Assembly: GCA_031272965.1 (NCBI GenBank)
Contig: JAISSS010000020.1
Location: 1-43,474, forward strand
DNA from: Bacteroidales bacterium
GTDB lineage: Bacteria > Bacteroidota > Bacteroidia > Bacteroidales > Prolixibacteraceae
Reading direction: 5' to 3'
Length of the DNA: 43,474 bases
The translations under genes were made by a program, and so were the position numbers. Positions 35,984 to 43,474 of the stretch are shown here, in pieces (position 1 is the stretch's first letter; the number at the start of each line of letters is the position of its first letter). The notes under the pieces are model-generated. The model was not told the origin of the DNA, did not search any database, and was given only the letters and a program-made list of their open reading frames with translations.

Positions 35984-38293
35984 ATGAAAGGTATAACTAA
36001 TATTAACAATAAGAGTATCGGATTATTGTCCGCAGCATTGACGCTGGGGACGCCCGCAATAGCGCAGTACAGCCCGACGCCCGCTTTTGACGGGAAAATA
36101 GGCAAGACTCTGGCGGACACGCAGGAAGCGTTCCCGCAACGCAACCCGAAAGCGCCTGCGGGAGCACCGAACATCGTATGGATTCACATCGACGACATCG
36201 GCTATGGCGGCTCGTCTGCTTTCGGCGGACTGATAGAGACGCCTAACCTTGAGCGTCTGGCAAAACAGGGATTGCGGTTTACCAACTATCATACCTGCGC
36301 TTTCTCGGCGCCCACCCGCGCAGCGTTGCTCACCGGTCGCAACCAACATTCGGTACATTTCGGCTTCTTTGCCCATAACTCATATAACACGCCCGGCTAC
36401 GACGGCTACCTGCCCTTTGAGAAGGCCACTGCCGCCGAAATATTCCGCGAAAACGGCTACAACACCTTCGCATTGGGCAAATATCACCTCACACATCCGT
36501 CCGATGCGACGCAGGCAGGCCCCTTTAACCGCTGGCCTACAGGACGCGGCTTCGACCACTACTTCGGATTCCCCCCCGAAGCATGGGGCACCGACCAGTG
36601 GCATCCGATACTCTACCGCGACACTCACCGCGAACCGGAAGACCCGCAGGGACGCCACGTTACAACCCTGCTGGCTAACGAGGCTATAAAATATATCGCC
36701 GACCAGAAATCGGCTGCCCCAGATAAGCCGTTCTTCCTCTATTTCTCCACCGGCGCCGGCCATGAACCGCACCAGGTGCCGAAAGAGTGGATTGACAAAT
36801 ATAAGGGCAAGTTTGACGCCGGATGGGACAAATACCGCGAAACGGTATTGGAAAACCAGAAAAAGCTCGGCGTAGTGCCGGCCAGTGCCCAACTGCCCCC
36901 GCGCAATCCCGACATAGTAACATGGGATTCCCTGTCGGACAAGGAGAAAAAACTGTACGCCCGTTTCATGGAAGTTTATGCAGGATTCATCTCGCATACC
37001 GACTATGAGGTGGGACGCATCCTTGACTTCCTCGAACACCGCGGCCAATTGGAGAACACCCTGATTGTGGCGCTCATTGGCGACAACGGGGCGGAAGGCG
37101 CCGGAGGTACACATGGGACGTTCCTGCCTAATCCCCCCAATACTGCCAAAGAGCAGATTATAGACAACTATCTGAAACATATTGACCAGCTCGGCACCGA
37201 ATTTTCGGCGGCGAACTACCCCGCAGGATGGGCCGCCGCTGCAAATACGCCTTTCCGTTGGTATAAAGGTTACCCGACTTTTGAAGGCGGTACGCATAAC
37301 GCCCTGATTATCAGCTATCCCAAGAAAATCGCCGACAAGGGCGGCATCCGTAACCAATATACTTATGTGAGCGACATTTTGCCAACCACTATTGAACTGG
37401 CAGGCGTGAAGGCGCCCACTGTAGTTAACGGTTACCCGCAGGAACCCCTCGAAGGCGTCAGCCTCGCTTATGCCATAGCTCCGGAAAACAAAAACTTGCC
37501 GGAACGGCACACTGTTCAATACCATGAATCGCATGGCTCGTATGGAATCTACAAAGACGGATGGAAAGCCGCCTTCCGCATCGTTGACCCTTATGGCCGC
37601 CGTCCCGAAGTGAAAAAACAGGTGCAGCTTTATAACGTAAGGGAGGATTTCAACGAACTCAATGATGTCTCCGACAAATATCCCGAAAAGCTGAAAGAGC
37701 TTGCCGACGCCTTCGACGCCGAAGCGTGGAAATATAACGTCTATCCGCTGAAAGGCGACAATGGATGGGGCTCATACACTAAAAACCGCAACATCTTTAA
37801 CGAGCGCAACAAGGTAACACTGTATTCCTCTGCATATCTTTTGCCGTTCTCAATTCCGGCATTTGTGCATACAGGTTCATATTCTATTGTGGCTGATGTT
37901 GAACTGCCAACTGCCAAAGATGACGGAGTATTGCTGGCATCGGGCGGCTATACAGGAGGATTCGGCCTCTTTGTGAAAGCCAACAAGCTGACATTCGCCT
38001 ATAATGCAGAAGGCAAGACCACAGAAATCGTCTCCGGCAAAGCAGTCGGTAAAGGCAAGCATAGCCTGAAAGCAGAAATCCTGCAAACACCGGCTGACCG
38101 CACACGCCACATATCACTGTATATCGACGGCGAGAAAGTCGCCGAACAGAAGTTTGAATCCGGCTTGGCCTATCACAGTACGGAGGCCTTTGATATTGGC
38201 CGCGACACCGGCACAGCAGTAACTGCGGCTTACAAACCGCCATTCACCTTCGCTGGAACGATTAACAGCGTTACGTTAGAAAAAATCCAATAA
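35984..38293 (+). CDS. Serine-type arylsulfatase (S1 family), first tandem copy
   Basis: Hydrolyses sulfate esters using a formylglycine residue made after translation. The 769-residue protein has a signal peptide (about 1-28, LLSAALTLGTPAIAQ), so it is periplasmic or exported. Metal-binding aspartates are D70/D71 in WIHIDDIGYG. The formylglycine signature is SAPTR with Ser108, so maturation needs the radical SAM enzyme anSME, not encoded here. Cys105 just upstream is outside the motif. ALGKYHLTHPSD and IGDNGAEGAGG add further active-site residues. Residues from about 600 form a beta-rich C-terminal domain. The length and N-terminal form resemble S1_4-like arylsulfatases. It is followed 22 bases on by a close paralogue. 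Confidence 0.93.
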   Translation: MKGITNINNKSIGLLSAALTLGTPAIAQYSPTPAFDGKIGKTLADTQEAFPQRNPKAPAGAPNIVWIHIDDIGYGGSSAFGGLIETPNLERLAKQGLRFTNYHTCAFSAPTRAALLTGRNQHSVHFGFFAHNSYNTPGYDGYLPFEKATAAEIFRENGYNTFALGKYHLTHPSDATQAGPFNRWPTGRGFDHYFGFPPEAWGTDQWHPILYRDTHREPEDPQGRHVTTLLANEAIKYIADQKSAAPDKPFFLYFSTGAGHEPHQVPKEWIDKYKGKFDAGWDKYRETVLENQKKLGVVPASAQLPPRNPDIVTWDSLSDKEKKLYARFMEVYAGFISHTDYEVGRILDFLEHRGQLENTLIVALIGDNGAEGAGGTHGTFLPNPPNTAKEQIIDNYLKHIDQLGTEFSAANYPAGWAAAANTPFRWYKGYPTFEGGTHNALIISYPKKIADKGGIRNQYTYVSDILPTTIELAGVKAPTVVNGYPQEPLEGVSLAYAIAPENKNLPERHTVQYHESHGSYGIYKDGWKAAFRIVDPYGRRPEVKKQVQLYNVREDFNELNDVSDKYPEKLKELADAFDAEAWKYNVYPLKGDNGWGSYTKNRNIFNERNKVTLYSSAYLLPFSIPAFVHTGSYSIVADVELPTAKDDGVLLASGGYTGGFGLFVKANKLTFAYNAEGKTTEIVSGKAVGKGKHSLKAEILQTPADRTRHISLYIDGEKVAEQKFESGLAYHSTEAFDIGRDTGTAVTAAYKPPFTFAGTINSVTLEKIQ

Positions 38294-38315
38294 CCATTTT
38301 TAATAACTCTTTATT

Positions 38316-40604
38316 ATGAACAACAAGCATACATTAGGATTATTGTCCGCGGCATTGACGCTGGGGACGTCCGCAATAGCGCAGTACAGCCCGACGCCCG
38401 CTTTCGACGGAAAAATCGGCAAAACTCTGGCGGACACGCAGGAAGCGTTCCCGCAACGTAACCCGCAAGCGCCTGCGGGGGCGCCGAACATCGTATGGAT
38501 TCACATCGATGACATCGGCTATGGCGCCTCCACCGCTTTCGGCGGGCTGATAGAGACCCCCACCCTTGAACGCTTGGCCAAACAGGGGGTGCGGTTTACA
38601 AACTACCACACTACCGCCTTCTCGGCGCCCACCCGTGCGGCGCTTCTTACCGGACGTAACGCCCATTCGGTACATTTCGGCTTCTTTGCCCACAACGCCT
38701 ACGGAACGCCCGGCTACGACGGCTACCTGCCCTTTGAGAAAGCCACTGCCGCCGAAATATTCCGCGAAAACGGCTACAACACTTTCGCATTGGGCAAGTA
38801 CCACCTCACACATCCATCGGATGCGACGCAGGCAGGCCCCTTTAACCGCTGGCCTACAGGACGCGGCTTCGACCACTACTTCGGATTCCCCCCAGAAGCA
38901 TGGGGCACCGACCAGTGGCATCCGATACTCTACCGCGACACTCACCGCGAACCGGAAGACCCGCAGGGGCGCCACGTTACAACCCTGCTGGCTAACGAGG
39001 CTATAAAATATATCGCCGACCAGAAATCAGCCTCCCCAGACAAGCCTTTCTTCCTTTATTTCTCCACCGGCGCCGGACATTCGCCACATCAGGTGTCGAA
39101 AGAGTGGATAGACAAATATAAGGGCAAGTTTGACGCCGGATGGGACAAATACCGCGAAACGGTATTGGAGAACCAGAAAAAACTCGGCGTAGTGCCGGCC
39201 AATGCCCAATTGCCGCCGCGCAATCCGGATGTTCCCGAATGGAATTCGCTGTCGGACAAGGAGAAAAAGCTGTATCTGCGGTTCATAGAACTCTATGCCG
39301 GATTCATATCCCAAACCGACTACGAAGTGGGCCGTATTCTCGACTTTATAGAGCACATCGGACAGCTTGACAACACGCTGGTGGTGGCCGTAATCGGCGA
39401 CAACGGCGCCGAAGGTGCAGGCCGTGCTGCCGGAAGTTTCCTGCCCAATGCCCCCGACGCCACTCACGAGCAGATTGTGGATAACTACCTGAAACATATC
39501 GACCAGCTGGGTACCGAATTCTCGTCAGCGCTTTATCCCTCCGGATGGGCGGCGGCGGCCAACACGCCCTTCCGCTACTACAAGGGATACCCCCATTACG
39601 AAGGTGGTACGCATAACGCGCTGATTATCAGCTATCCCAAGAAAATCACCGACAAGGGCGGTATCCGCAACCAATATACCTACGTGAGCGACATATTGCC
39701 CACCACAATTGAGCTGGCAGGCGTAAAAGTGCCATCTGTGGTCAACGGCTACCCGCAGGAACCCCTCGAAGGCGTCAGTGTTGCGTATGCCATAGCCCCG
39801 GAAAACAAAAACCTGCCGGAACGCCACACAATCCAGTATCACGAAACCACCAGCGCTTACGCCATCTATAAAGACGGATGGAAAGCGTCGTTCCCGCCGG
39901 AAAAAGACCGCTACGGACGTACGCTGCCCGCTTCCGACACAAAAATACAGCTCTATCATGTCAGGGAAGACTTCAACGAGCTGCACGATGTGGCCGAAAA
40001 ATACCCCGACAAACTGAAAGAGCTTGCTGACGCCTTCGATGCCGAGGCATGGAAATATAACGTCTATCCGCTGAAACCCGCATGGGAAATCCAGGATAAG
40101 AACATCTATAACGGACGCAACAAAGTTGTCCTGTATTCCGGCTCTTATCTGTCGCCGTTCTCTGTCCCTGCTTTTATAAACAGCAGTTCGTATTCCATCG
40201 CTGCCGACGTTGACATCCCGACGCCCAAAGACGACGGAGTATTGCTGGCATCGGGCGGATATATCGGCGGCGTCAGCCTGTATCTGAAAGGCAACAAACT
40301 TGCATTTGCCTACAACGCGGAGGGGCGCACCATAGAGGTCGTATCCAATCAGCCCGTCGGTAAAGGCAAGCAGACACTTAAAGCCGAAATACGCCAAAAA
40401 ACGGGCGACCGCAAGCGCAGCATAACGCTGTATATCAACGACAGGAAAGTCGGCGGGCAGAATTTTGAGCTCGGCCCCGCTCGACATTCTACGGAAGCCT
40501 TCGACACCGGTCGCGACACCGGCACGGCAGTAACTGCGGCCTACAAACCGCCATTTACCTTCGCCGGAACGATTAATACCATAACGTTGGAAAGTCTTGA
40601 TTGA
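38316..40604 (+). CDS. Serine-type arylsulfatase (S1 family), second tandem copy
   Basis: Paralogue of the preceding gene, 762 residues, with the same signal peptide region (LGLLSAALTLGTSAIAQ). The formylglycine signature is TAFSAPTRAALLTGRN, with Ser103 as the modified residue and D65/D66 as metal ligands. The two proteins are almost identical from the mature N-terminus to about residue 255. They diverge around the active-site rim (HTTAF versus HTCAF; PHYEGG versus PTFEGG; FPPEKDRYGRTLPASDT versus FRIVDPYGRRPEVKK) and in the C-terminal domain, so related but different substrates or positions are likely. The catalytic residues seem intact in both. Confidence 0.93.
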   Translation: MNNKHTLGLLSAALTLGTSAIAQYSPTPAFDGKIGKTLADTQEAFPQRNPQAPAGAPNIVWIHIDDIGYGASTAFGGLIETPTLERLAKQGVRFTNYHTTAFSAPTRAALLTGRNAHSVHFGFFAHNAYGTPGYDGYLPFEKATAAEIFRENGYNTFALGKYHLTHPSDATQAGPFNRWPTGRGFDHYFGFPPEAWGTDQWHPILYRDTHREPEDPQGRHVTTLLANEAIKYIADQKSASPDKPFFLYFSTGAGHSPHQVSKEWIDKYKGKFDAGWDKYRETVLENQKKLGVVPANAQLPPRNPDVPEWNSLSDKEKKLYLRFIELYAGFISQTDYEVGRILDFIEHIGQLDNTLVVAVIGDNGAEGAGRAAGSFLPNAPDATHEQIVDNYLKHIDQLGTEFSSALYPSGWAAAANTPFRYYKGYPHYEGGTHNALIISYPKKITDKGGIRNQYTYVSDILPTTIELAGVKVPSVVNGYPQEPLEGVSVAYAIAPENKNLPERHTIQYHETTSAYAIYKDGWKASFPPEKDRYGRTLPASDTKIQLYHVREDFNELHDVAEKYPDKLKELADAFDAEAWKYNVYPLKPAWEIQDKNIYNGRNKVVLYSGSYLSPFSVPAFINSSSYSIAADVDIPTPKDDGVLLASGGYIGGVSLYLKGNKLAFAYNAEGRTIEVVSNQPVGKGKQTLKAEIRQKTGDRKRSITLYINDRKVGGQNFELGPARHSTEAFDTGRDTGTAVTAAYKPPFTFAGTINTITLESLD

Positions 40605-40628
40605 ATTTTTTGCATAGGAGTTGATTTG

Positions 40629-40686
40629 GCTGCTATGGACGTCATTTCGCGCATGGATGCGGAACGGCGCTGTGGCAGCTTTTTTT
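40629..40686 (+). terminator. Possible terminator after the sulfatase operon
   Basis: A GCTGC/GCAGC pair (40629-40633 and 40675-40679) encloses a smaller CGCAT/ATGCG hairpin and runs into seven T residues. The stem is short and branched, so the call is tentative. The rest of the 295-base gap to 40900 is A/T-rich and shows no gene. Confidence 0.35.
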
Positions 40687-40899
40687 GTCTGTACTGTGGT
40701 TATTCATCTATGCCATGCCGTTTTACCGAATCATGATAGAAAATAATAAGCCATAGTTTTTTTGACTAATATTAAATTTTGGTTAACAAATAGTAGTTAA
40801 AACCGCAGTTTTTTACTTTTTATGCTCATTTATTGCAGTTTGGGTTTCATCGGACAGTAAAAAACAGTAATTTTACAGCGTAATTCTATTAATTGGCGT

Positions 40900-41916
40900 A
40901 TGAACAGAGCAAAATTGTTGCATATCATTAAGAACGACTTGCGCGAGCTATGCGAAATCGTGAACGATATAGACGGTTCCGAAGTGGACTTTGCCCAGTC
41001 GAAATTGCGTGCTGTGAGCCGCGGGTTGGAACTGCTGAAAGAGTTTGACGTTTTCGTGCAGGACGAGGGTTTTACAGGTATTGCTGATGTCGATGTTGAC
41101 GACACGCCGCCGTGCCATCCGGAGGAACCGGACGATGCGATGTCCGCTATTTTCTCGGAACCGGACCCCGTGCCTGTCGCTCCGGAATATCCCCCGATGC
41201 CGAGCACAGCCGCCGAGCTGCCCCCCGACATTGTGGCGTCCGACCCCTTTGAACCGGCGGACATCTCTAACGACGAAATCCCAGAAATAGTTGACGACTT
41301 GGACGAAGAGGGCTTCGAGGCAGAACCCGTTGCCGAAGAACGTCTGGCAACCGCCGCCGCGCCTGCCCCCGAACCGGAACCAAGTGTCGAGGTCGATATT
41401 GTCATCCCCACGCCGGAACCCGTTGTCGCAGTTCCCGCCCCAGTTGCCGTATCTCCGGAACCGGAAGTGGAACTTCCGTCCACAATTCCCGTGCCCGCAG
41501 CAGTTTCTGTCCCCGTGGCTGAAATACCAACGCCTGCCGTCACTCCGCAACCGGCTCCAGCCCCGCCACCCGAAGCGCCCGTCAAACCCGAGAAGAAATC
41601 GTCTCTAATAGACCTTATACCAAAGGCTCCTGAGAAAAAAACCGTCGGAGACCCTGTTGACACCACGCCTACGGTAAATGAGACCGCAAAACAAGTGAAC
41701 CGCCTCGCCGGAGCTATCGGCCTGAACGACAAGTTCCAGTTCATCCGTGAATTGTTCGATAACGACACCAACCTGTTCGATACTACTGTGGAGAAAATTG
41801 ACCGGTTAGACAATATTCAGCAGGCTGTCAGCTATCTGAACCAGAACTTTAAATGGAAGAAGAACGAGTTCAGTCTGCGCTTTGCACAATTGGTGAAACG
41901 CCGGTTCTCTAACTGA
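40900..41916 (+). CDS. Conserved Bacteroidota protein with Pro/Glu-rich middle, upstream of rsmI
   Basis: A 338-residue cytoplasmic-looking protein without signal peptide or membrane segments. Residues 1-55 are a helical N-terminus (MNRAKLLHIIKNDLRELCEI...). Residues about 60-235 are acidic and rich in Pro, Ala, Val and Glu, probably disordered. Residues about 260-338 form a conserved-looking helical domain (NRLAGAIGLNDKFQFIRELF, then TVEKIDRLDNIQQAVSYLNQ). I recall the AIGLNDKF-FIRELF type of C-terminus from uncharacterised Bacteroidales proteins, but no function is known to me. Its stop is one base before the rsmI ATG, so the two are probably translationally coupled. Confidence 0.7.
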   Translation: MNRAKLLHIIKNDLRELCEIVNDIDGSEVDFAQSKLRAVSRGLELLKEFDVFVQDEGFTGIADVDVDDTPPCHPEEPDDAMSAIFSEPDPVPVAPEYPPMPSTAAELPPDIVASDPFEPADISNDEIPEIVDDLDEEGFEAEPVAEERLATAAAPAPEPEPSVEVDIVIPTPEPVVAVPAPVAVSPEPEVELPSTIPVPAAVSVPVAEIPTPAVTPQPAPAPPPEAPVKPEKKSSLIDLIPKAPEKKTVGDPVDTTPTVNETAKQVNRLAGAIGLNDKFQFIRELFDNDTNLFDTTVEKIDRLDNIQQAVSYLNQNFKWKKNEFSLRFAQLVKRRFSN

Positions 41917-41917
41917 G

Positions 41918-42589
41918 ATGGGCAAGCTGTATATCGTGCCTACGCCTATCGGCAACCTGAACGACATAACACTGCGGGCGCTTGAAACACTGCGAACTGT
42001 TGACATGATTCTTGCCGAAGACACACGCACCTCTTCCATACTGCTTTCCAAATTTGGCATCACCAACAAGTTGCTGTCGCATCACAAGTTCAACGAGCAT
42101 CAAACGGTACTCACCGTCGCCGGACGCATCGCTGAGGGGGCTGACCTCGCGCTGATTTCGGATGCGGGAACGCCCGGAATCAGCGACCCCGGATTCCTGT
42201 TAGTGCGGACATGCCTCGAACAGGGCATAGAGGTGGAATGTCTGCCCGGCCCCACAGCCCTGATTCCCGCGCTACTGAACTCCGGCCTGCCATGCGACAG
42301 ATTCTGCTTCGAGGGATTCCTCCCCGTAAAAAAAGGCCGCCAAACACGCCTGAAAATGCTGGCCACCGAAGAACGAACGATGGTGTTCTATGAATCGCCC
42401 CACCGTCTGCTACGGACGTTGCAGCAGTTTATCGAATATTTCGGGGCCGAGAGAACTGCCTGTGTGTCCCGCGAGCTCTCAAAAATCCACGAGGAAAACG
42501 TGCGCGGCACTTTGCAGGAAATCGAGGCTCACTTCCGCGAACATCCCGCAAAAGGCGAAATAGTTATCGTGCTCGCCGGACTTAAATAA
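41918..42589 (+). CDS. rsmI: 16S rRNA (cytidine1402-2'-O)-methyltransferase RsmI
   Basis: SAM-dependent 2'-O-methylation of C1402 in the decoding centre of 16S rRNA, with RsmH acting on N4. The 223-residue product is full length for a short RsmI. It carries the tetrapyrrole-methylase-like fold motifs LYIVPTPIGNLNDITLRALE, ILAEDTRTSSILLSKFGI, LISDAGTPGISDPGFLLV and LPGPTALIPALLNSGLP. The C-terminal domain has MVFYESPHRLLRTLQ and the CVSRELSKIHEE block. It follows the Pro/Glu-rich gene by one base and is followed by an inverted repeat. Confidence 0.96.
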   Translation: MGKLYIVPTPIGNLNDITLRALETLRTVDMILAEDTRTSSILLSKFGITNKLLSHHKFNEHQTVLTVAGRIAEGADLALISDAGTPGISDPGFLLVRTCLEQGIEVECLPGPTALIPALLNSGLPCDRFCFEGFLPVKKGRQTRLKMLATEERTMVFYESPHRLLRTLQQFIEYFGAERTACVSRELSKIHEENVRGTLQEIEAHFREHPAKGEIVIVLAGLK

Positions 42590-42590
42590 C

Positions 42591-42620
42591 CCGGATATTA
42601 AGAATTACTTAAATATCCGG
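42591..42620. repeat. Inverted repeat downstream of rsmI
   Basis: CCGGATATT and AATATCCGG form a perfect 9-bp stem with a 12-base interior. No T tract follows, so it is a weak terminator candidate or an mRNA-stabilising 3' structure. It begins two bases after the rsmI stop. Confidence 0.5.
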
Positions 42621-42648
42621 TATGCCGGATGCCTGAATGAAAAGTTTT

Positions 42649-42662
42649 ACTACTTTTGTAGT
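42649..42662 (+). promoter_or_regulatory. BlaI/MecI-like operator overlapping a -7 promoter box
   Basis: ACTAC, four bases and GTAGT form a perfect inverted repeat, the half-site geometry known for BlaI/MecI repressors (ACTAC-N4-GTAGT). The sequence TACTTTTG within it (42651-42658) is also an exact TAnnTTTG -7 box. A repressor bound here would block transcription of the His-rich gene. No BlaI/CopY gene is in the window. The repressor identity is inferred from the site alone. Confidence 0.5.
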
Positions 42663-42720
42663 CCAAAACGGACATTCAACAGGCAAATTGAAAGAGCTTT
42701 TTCGGACAATAGCAAAATGG

Positions 42721-43047
42721 ATGCTGATAACGCTTTTCGTAAGCTACTATATGTCAGCGACTTTGTTCTCCCATACGCACTACTTCGCGTGGGGGACGGT
42801 TACTCATTCGCATCCTTACAACCCGTTTAGCGACAAACCGCTGAACCATAGCCACACGCCCGGACAATGCCTCATTATCGCCCTGCTGACACATATCGTC
42901 GCGGTATGCACGGCGACCGCGTATGTGGTGTTCGCCACTGTTCTGATGCAAAGAATTGTGTTGCCGACGCGCCGTCTCCGCCACTGTTCGCAACAGCGTT
43001 TTTCCCCACTCAGAGCGCCACCGTACTTTTCTTATTACCATTTTTAA
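42721..43047 (+). CDS. Small His-rich membrane protein of unknown function
   Basis: The frame is open from ATG 42637 (136 residues), but the promoter box at 42651-42658 lies inside that region. The ATG at 42721 (MLITLFVSYYMSATLF, 108 residues) is therefore preferred. The shorter product has an N-terminal hydrophobic segment. A periplasmic-looking loop rich in histidine follows (FSHTHYFAWGTVTHSHPYN, LNHSHTP), then a second membrane segment (LLTHIVAVCTATAYVVFATV) and a basic tail. The clustered HxH motifs suggest metal binding. From memory, similar small proteins occur in Bacteroidota beside metal-efflux genes. The following gene, cut by the window edge, starts a lipoprotein compatible with an efflux adaptor. 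Function is not established. Confidence 0.55.
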   Translation: MLITLFVSYYMSATLFSHTHYFAWGTVTHSHPYNPFSDKPLNHSHTPGQCLIIALLTHIVAVCTATAYVVFATVLMQRIVLPTRRLRHCSQQRFSPLRAPPYFSYYHF

Positions 43048-43127
43048 TATATCCGCAGGCATCAATTGATTTGATACCTGTTACAGCTCTGAATGGCTCG
43101 TTATTACAGTCTTGAGCTGGACGCCTG

Positions 43128-43143
43128 AAAACAGCGCTGTTTT
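43128..43143. repeat. Perfect 16-bp palindrome upstream of the lipoprotein gene
   Basis: AAAACAGCGCTGTTTT is fully self-complementary and is followed by one more T. It could be a weak terminator for the His-rich gene or a binding site for a dimeric regulator. The surrounding 273-base gap (43048-43320) shows no convincing gene. A 36-codon ATG frame at 43159 is not supported. Confidence 0.4.
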
Positions 43144-43320
43144 TCCATTGTAGTTGATATGCCCTATTATACCGGCGGACAACAACGGAAACTTTGCGTT
43201 TGCGAAGCAAATAGATTCTTCGGGGGACACCTCAAAAAATCACCTTGTGCACTTTGGTTATATATATGACTGAATTGCAATATCTTTCTCACAGATTTTT
43301 TATCAGATAATTTTTTTCAA

Positions 43321-43474
43321 ATGAAGCATACATCTTTATTATATATCATTTTTTCATTGTCGTTGCTTGGCTGCGGGAATAGCGGCGGGGGCGACGGCAG
43401 TGCCGGTTCGGGTATTAAAACCGATGGCGAGATTATAACGGTGGCGGCTGATGCGCCGCTGCTGAAACATATTA
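43321..43474 (+). CDS. N-terminus of a lipoprotein, possibly an RND efflux periplasmic adaptor (3' truncated)
   Basis: The window ends 51 codons into this gene. It begins MKHTSLLYIIFSLSLLGCGN, a lipoprotein signal with lipobox LLGC (Cys18). A Gly/Ser-rich linker (GNSGGGDGSAGSG) and the segment DGEIITVAADAPLLKHI follow. A short sentence-like strand of this kind after the linker is common in Bacteroidota membrane-fusion (CusB/HlyD-type) lipoproteins, but 51 residues are not enough to prove it. The His-rich gene and operator upstream make metal efflux a reasonable guess. Confidence 0.5.
   Translation, partial: MKHTSLLYIIFSLSLLGCGNSGGGDGSAGSGIKTDGEIITVAADAPLLKHI

Noticed and set aside
36380-37534. 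Long minus-strand frames opposite both sulfatase genes
   Set aside because: They mirror the well-supported sulfatase frames and occur in both copies only because the genes are duplicates.
40830-41813. Minus-strand Ser/Gly/Thr-rich frame opposite the Pro/Glu-rich gene
   Set aside because: The low-complexity composition is the reverse complement of the proline- and glutamate-rich codons. The plus-strand frame has conserved ends and is coupled to rsmI.
43159-43269. Short 36-codon frame before the lipoprotein gene
   Set aside because: It has no recognisable features, no promoter-like box at the right distance, and a composition consistent with chance.

Overview
The window looks like a chromosomal segment of a Bacteroidales-type Bacteroidota species of moderate G+C. 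I did not identify the genus. The supporting evidence is a SusC/SusD outer-membrane pair, a BACON domain, a three-subunit fumarate reductase/succinate dehydrogenase of the Bacteroides arrangement, a type II (GSII) glutamine synthetase, serine-type sulfatases, weak Shine-Dalgarno sequences and repeated matches to the Bacteroidota -7 promoter element TAnnTTTG. No rRNA, tRNA, CRISPR array, transposase or prophage gene was recognised.

Layout. 1-6.5 kb is housekeeping: a truncated CDS of unknown function, then on the minus strand nadA, gcvH, glutamine synthetase and galE, then dnaK on the plus strand with a strong terminator. 6.7-13.4 kb holds an aminotransferase, a secreted BACON-M64 peptidase two bases ahead of an SNF2-type helicase, a convergent glutamate formiminotransferase, and a gene remnant at about 13.09-13.37 kb. 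13.4-18.0 kb is a tight amino-sugar operon: a Tat-exported Gfo/Idh/MocA protein, nagA, an FHS-type sugar permease and nagB. 18.2-22.7 kb is minus-strand core genes: a DnaQ-like exonuclease, dnaN, lpxB and ackA. 22.9-30 kb holds a zinc alcohol dehydrogenase, miaA, hisS and frdCAB.

30.1-40.6 kb is the most accessory-looking part: an exported PstS-like binding protein, SusC, SusD and two tandem serine-type arylsulfatases. Together these suggest capture and desulfation of a sulfated ligand in the outer membrane and periplasm. No glycoside hydrolase or dedicated regulator is present. The sulfatases are recent duplicates with patches of near-identity. 40.9-42.6 kb holds a Pro/Glu-rich conserved protein coupled to rsmI. 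The window ends in what may be a metal-efflux locus: a BlaI/MecI-like operator overlapping a promoter, a His-rich small membrane protein, and the start of a lipoprotein cut by the window edge.

No wholly new system could be established from sequence alone. The leads most worth checking are the operator-controlled His-rich locus at the right edge, the sulfatase/SusCD/binding-protein cluster, the methyltransferase-like remnant, and the peptidase-helicase pair.
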